This document shows, in pieces, positions 6,079-7,029 of a DNA stretch of 7,029 nucleotides. The stretch lies in the NCBI GenBank assembly GCA_019090225.1, contig JAHRWI010000185.1, positions 1 to 7,029 of the forward strand, written 5' to 3'. The notes below the pieces were generated by a model, which searched no databases, was not told where the DNA came from, and worked only from the letters and a program-made list of their open reading frames with translations. Position 1 is the first letter of the stretch. Each line of letters begins with the position of its first letter. The stretch comes from Porticoccaceae bacterium (GTDB lineage: Bacteria; Pseudomonadota; Gammaproteobacteria; Pseudomonadales; Porticoccaceae). A program made the position numbers and the translations under genes.

Positions 6079-6993
6079 ATGAGCAACGAAACAAGCGACG
6101 ACAAAGATTTATTTGGCCTGGATGACGCCGAGCTATTAACGCAGCCCTCTGTCTACGATAGCCAGTTGTTTAAAGACAAGACCGTTTTGATTTCGGGAGG
6201 CGGCACTGGCATTGGTCGCGGCATAGCGGTTTTGTATGCCCGGCTGGGGGCCAATGTGGTGATCTGTGGTCGTCGCGGAGAACTACTTGAAGAGACCGCT
6301 GCGCTAATTCGCGAGGGCGTTATCGAGCACCAGGCGGTGAAGCTGATGACTCACCCTATGAATATTCGCGAGCCGGAAGCGGTGCAAATATTGATCGATC
6401 GGGTCTGGGATGAATTCGGCGGCCTGGATGTGTTGATCAATAATGGTGGTGGCCAGTTTGCTCAGGACTCCATCGATTTTTCTGACAAGGGCTGGAATGC
6501 AGTCATCGACACGAATCTCAACGGTACCTGGTACATGATGCAAACGGCAGCCAGGCGTTGGCGCGATGAAGGGCAACCCGGCAACATCATCAACATCGTG
6601 GTCAATATTTATCGAGGAACCCTCCAGACCACGCATTCGGCGGCGGCTCGTGCCGGGGTGGTCTACGTGAGTAAAAGTGTTGCGGTGGAATGGGCACCCC
6701 TGAATATCCGTGTCAATTGTGTATCACCGGGCGCTATCGCTTCTAATGGCCTGCGCAATTATTCCCGAGAAGCCGCTGAGAAATTTAAGTACGCTAATCC
6801 CTCACGCAGGGCGGGGAATGTCTGGGATATCGCCGAGGCCTGTGCTTATCTGGGTTCCCCGGCTGGCGAATTTATTACTGGCGAAACCTTGTCGGTTGAT
6901 GGCGGCTATCAAATGCTCGGAGAAGTCTGGGCGGCGGGGGAGCCGGATTATTTTCGGGAAGGTCGTGGTGCGAAAATTAATCGAACTGATTAG
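6079..6993 (+). CDS. SDR-family oxidoreductase, PECR/DECR-like (second tandem copy)
   Basis: A 304-residue paralogue of the preceding gene, alike along its whole length including the acidic leader ending in a P(S/T)VY motif (residues 23-26). It has SGGGTGIG (39-46), Arg65-Arg66 for NADPH, NNGGGQF (121-127), the DTNLNGTWYMM block with Asn146, and SPGAIASNG (217-224). The catalytic YxxxK is replaced by Ser187-xxx-Arg191 in HSAAARAGV, nearly identical to the HSGAARAGV of peroxisomal trans-2-enoyl-CoA reductase, and the upstream catalytic Ser is Val. Tyr178 in NIVVNIYRG lies roughly where dienoyl-CoA reductases keep a loop tyrosine and could act as the proton donor; in the first copy this position is Trp175. 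The C-terminal tail is about ten residues longer than in the first copy. The stop codon (TAG, 6991-6993) lies three bases before adapter sequence, so the gene is complete but its downstream neighbour is lost. Duplication followed by substrate or step divergence is inferred. Confidence 0.92.
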   Translation: MSNETSDDKDLFGLDDAELLTQPSVYDSQLFKDKTVLISGGGTGIGRGIAVLYARLGANVVICGRRGELLEETAALIREGVIEHQAVKLMTHPMNIREPEAVQILIDRVWDEFGGLDVLINNGGGQFAQDSIDFSDKGWNAVIDTNLNGTWYMMQTAARRWRDEGQPGNIINIVVNIYRGTLQTTHSAAARAGVVYVSKSVAVEWAPLNIRVNCVSPGAIASNGLRNYSREAAEKFKYANPSRRAGNVWDIAEACAYLGSPAGEFITGETLSVDGGYQMLGEVWAAGEPDYFREGRGAKINRTD

Positions 6994-6996
6994 AGC

Positions 6997-7029
6997 CTGT
7001 CTCTTATACACATCTGACGCTGCCGACGA
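6997..7029. other. Nextera (Tn5) sequencing adapter left on the contig end
   Basis: The last 33 bases begin with the Tn5 mosaic end CTGTCTCTTATACACATCT (6997-7015), followed by GACGCTGCCGACGA (7016-7029). Together they are exactly the reverse complement of the Illumina Nextera read-1 transposase adapter as I know it. This is a library artefact and not genome sequence. It marks where one sequenced fragment ended and means that nothing after 6996 is biological. Confidence 0.97.

Noticed and set aside
5138..6993. Loss of the SDR catalytic triad taken as evidence of pseudogenes
   Set aside because: Both frames are intact and the same replacement is normal in PECR-type enzymes, so loss of function is not implied.
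6802..7011. A 69-codon minus-strand frame beginning MYKRQ
   Set aside because: Its start codon lies in adapter sequence and the rest is antisense to the second SDR gene.
6997..7015. Tn5 mosaic end taken as evidence of a natural transposon insertion
   Set aside because: It is followed at once by the read-1 primer part of the synthetic adapter, and no transposase or target duplication is present.

Overview
The window looks like a bacterial chromosome fragment, roughly half G+C by eye, with densely packed genes, ordinary Shine-Dalgarno sites and bacterial protein families throughout. The gene mix (SCP2-type thiolase, DUF35/OB-fold partner, CoA-type SDRs, SMP-30 lactonase) is typical of aerobic Proteobacteria that degrade lipids, steroids or terpenoids. 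A marine gammaproteobacterium would fit, but that placement is a guess from style and not from any marker gene. The last 33 bases are a sequencing adapter, so the window ends at an assembly contig end.

Layout. Left part, minus strand, in order of transcription: an SCP2-type thiolase-like protein (3730 to 2564), a zinc-ribbon/OB-fold DUF35 protein (2466 to 2047), an MDR-family NAD(P)H oxidoreductase (1965 to 955), and the start of an exported trypsin-like serine protease (818 running off the left edge). Centre, 3731-4103: a divergent control region with a perfect 13-bp palindrome and a possible promoter for the thiolase side. Right part, plus strand: an SMP-30/gluconolactonase-like protein (4104-5036) and two tandem paralogous SDR enzymes of the PECR/DECR type (5138-6016 and 6079-6993). 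The adapter (6997-7029) follows three bases after the last stop codon.

How it may work together. The thiolase-like protein has lost both canonical catalytic cysteines and sits next to a DUF35 protein. This is the arrangement of the Ltp2/DUF35 steroid side-chain aldolases. The two SDRs resemble peroxisomal trans-2-enoyl-CoA reductase and have Ser/Thr-xxx-Arg in place of the usual Tyr-xxx-Lys. With an MDR enone/alkenal reductase and a putative lactonase, the divergent pair of gene groups reads as a catabolic module that reduces, hydrates or cleaves CoA-bound branched or cyclic intermediates. The substrate cannot be read from the sequence. The protease is probably unrelated.

Several short intergenic spacers hold degenerate tandem repeats of 14 to 27 bp. 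No tRNA, rRNA, CRISPR array, insertion sequence or phage gene was seen.
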